Shown piece by piece: positions 61,821 through 64,000 of a DNA stretch of 64,000 nucleotides. The position numbers and the translations under genes were made by a program. The notes beneath the pieces are model-generated. The model worked only from the letters and a program-made list of their open reading frames with translations, searched no databases and was not told where the DNA came from. Every line of letters begins with the position of its first letter. The first letter of the stretch is position 1. Source of the stretch: Callaeas wilsoni (lineage: Eukaryota; Chordata; Aves; Passeriformes; Callaeidae); the NCBI GenBank assembly GCA_013398955.1, contig VWPU01001267.1, forward strand, positions 1 through 64,000. Reading direction: 5' to 3'.

Positions 61821-64000
61821 GCACAAAAGTTTGCTTGGTAAAAACAAAACTCTATAACATCACAAGTAGCAGAAATGAAGCTTTCCGATACACCATGAAA
61901 AGTACAGTTCCAGGTTTCATACTTCCGATGATTTTACTAATTATTTGTTCTGTCAAATGTCAGAATATATAAACAATCTCATAATATTTCCTGTCATCTT
62001 CTTTAAGTTAATATAATGCTCAAGAAGATGCAGCTGTGACAGTTCAAGGAAATCAAACTTTCTTTCCACATAAGGGTACATTGGAAAAGCCATGTGAGCT
62101 CCTTAAGCAAGATGGATCATTTATTTTCAGAACTTTTTTGACTCAGATTCTAAAAAGCAGAACTTCTCTTGGGAGCTTGGAAGAAATCATGGTATAAATC
62201 CTACTTCTGCCAAGGACAAGATTTGGGGCTAAAAAATATGACATTCAGGAAATACTCTTTTTTTCTGAGGAGACACATCTGAAACATGTCTTACTTGTCA
62301 AGTGTAGTTATGATAAGATTCTGGTCACACAGGAGCTCTTTTTCTGAAAAAACCCTACCAATTCATATTAGAGTTGAAAACTTCTGCAAAAGCATTACCT
62401 TGAATACTTCTCTTACAACCTAGAAGTAAAAGTCACTGTGGTCTTCTACTAACACAATGAACCATATCTGTCTTGCAGGTCATGGTTTGAATTTCTCAGT
62501 CTGAATGTAAACAAACACCAAAATTAATTCAGAATTTTCTTACCTTGTACTTCACAGCAAGATCTGAGCAATGTGTTGCAGGACAGTGTTCTCTTTCTGT
62601 TCATTAATAAATGTGTTCTTCTGTCATTAAAATCAATACAAGCTGTAATTAATTTCACTCGTGCAGCACATTTCTTGGTGATGCTGTTTGCTGTGGTGAC
62701 ATTTAATCATCCCTCTGCATATTTCACTCCTTCCATCTTCATCTGCTTATTCTGTCTGGCTTGGTAAAAATCTCAGTACAAACTGTATTTCTGGGAACCA
62801 AGTTAACTTTGAATGCTAAGGTTTCCTTCTCCATTTTTAAGAATTATAGCACCAAACCACAGAGACAAACATCCTAACAGATCATACAAGGTGCAAACAA
62901 GGTAGGTGGCATCTGCCATCTCCATGGGAGCTGTCCATTGAGAATCCATATACACAGGGCAGGAGCTATGAAAATGGTTTGTTAGATGCACCAGATAACA
63001 GAACAGAACAGAGAAAAAAAATGAATAAAATTTTGAAACTTTTTGTCTATCATTTCCACAAGTCTTCTTCCAGAGATTTTTTCTAACAAAGTATTGCTCA
63101 AAACAGTGATCGTGCTGATGCAGGCAGTACCAGCAATTTTCTCTTTCCATTTCCAATACACTTTTCCTCTTATATATGGTAAATCTGCCTTTCAGTGGGC
63201 ACACTCTGAGGATAGAGTGACCAAAGTAGCCAAAGTTCATTGGTGTTCCTGAAGTGGGTAAAGTACTGAAGGAAAAGAAGAAATGAACAGGTGCATCTAA
63301 TCAAAACCAGTAACTGTTCCACAGGTTAAGCATAATCAGTGGCTGTGGGGTCTGTGATACAGACATGCATACCTCAAGTATTAAAGAGACCAGGCAAAGA
63401 GACTTTCTGGATATATCATGTCACACAGGTGCATGATTCATACTTGATTGTGTTCTATCATCCTCCCTGAACAAAAAATGGAAGGGGACTGAAAGCAGGA
63501 CTCTGTCATAACAATTCTCTTGATAACCTTGTAATCCTTGGGATTTTTTTGTTCCCACAGCAATTTTTGTGAGAATAGGGCTTATTTCTTTGCTGGAATA
63601 GGCCTTTTTTCCTCCAGCTGCAGCTCTGGGTCCCCACAAGCTCTTCACTATACCAATCTGTCAAGACATCTCCAATGCCAAACTATCCAGAAAGATGTAA
63701 TGTATAAAACCGAGCCAGTTTTGCTGCAAGGCATAATAAGTTTTCTGCTCCAAACCTGCATGGTAGGATAAAAATTTATATATGTCTCACACAAGAAATT
63801 ATATATACCTCAATTAGATTCCTGCAGAACAAGGATCATCAACCTACAGAAAAGTTAGACTCTTCTCTAGGACATGTCTGCAGAGACTAAGAATGGAAAG
63901 AAAGAGGTTTTCTAAAGGCTGTAGAACTCAGTTTCACACATGAAAGATTAACACGCAGATCTGGGAGACTTATGCTATTCTAGTGGCATTAAATTTCCCG
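61821..64000. other. Non-coding stretch with the longest ORF
   Basis: No gene recognised. The minus-strand frame 62803-63240 (145 codons) is the longest in the window. It is rich in C, F, L and W with no domain I know. In about 64 kb with this stop frequency, roughly one such frame is expected by chance, and plus-strand frames overlap it. No Kozak context, splice pair or poly(A) signal supports it. Confidence 0.5.

Noticed and set aside
62803..63240. Longest ORF (145 codons, minus strand) as a protein gene
   Set aside because: Chance gives about one frame of this length in 64 kb at this stop frequency. There is no known domain, and plus-strand frames overlap it.
1..64000. CRISPR array, bacterial operons, phage or plasmid features
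   Set aside because: No regularly spaced repeats, no dense ORFs, and clear avian retroelements throughout.

Overview
This window looks like non-coding vertebrate DNA, almost certainly from a bird. The two strongest signs are truncated CR1 non-LTR retrotransposons (about 2.74-3.35, 23.87-24.01, 58.31-58.75 and 61.65-61.82 kb) and two solo LTRs of the abundant avian ERVL-type family that carries the block ATGGTATGGAATATCCCTTT (37.6-38.2 and 50.8-51.4 kb). From memory, that LTR family is common in Neoaves, so a neoavian bird is my best guess. The species cannot be named from sequence alone. There is no sign of bacterial, plasmid or phage content: no dense ORFs, no ribosome-binding sites and no operons.

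I recognise no protein-coding gene, no coding exon of a known family, no tRNA or rRNA gene, and no CRISPR array. The longest open frame is 145 codons, which chance alone explains in 64 kb of AT-rich DNA. The window is best read as intergenic DNA (a gene desert) or the inside of a very large intron.

Layout. 0-12 kb: AT-rich unique DNA with one internally deleted CR1 and two faint MIR-like SINE relics. 12.3-12.5 kb: an isolated CpG-dense patch. 12.5-33 kb: AT-rich unique DNA with a further MIR-like relic, a short CR1 3' end, small tandem repeats, a poly(A)-signal/poly(T) pair at 20.46-20.50 kb, a long inverted repeat at 29.82-29.89 kb and a small palindrome cluster at 30.65 kb. 33.4-33.9 kb: an unexplained GC-richer block, followed by a perfect 32-base alternating purine-pyrimidine run and a clear MIR-like SINE at 34.6 kb. 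36.5-36.8 kb: a second GC-richer block. 37.6-51.4 kb: two solo LTRs of the same broad family in the same orientation, about 13 kb apart, with no retroviral internal region between them. 51-64 kb: unique DNA with a second clear MIR-like SINE at 56.8 kb, a CpG-enriched block at 57.2-57.5 kb, and two CR1 fragments in opposite orientations.

No gene pathway can be reconstructed. What the window shows is a layered record of repeats: very old MIR-like SINEs, older CR1 fragments and somewhat younger LTRs. A few short composition or structure anomalies could be regulatory or transcribed and should be checked against conservation and RNA data. I found nothing I would call a new biological system.
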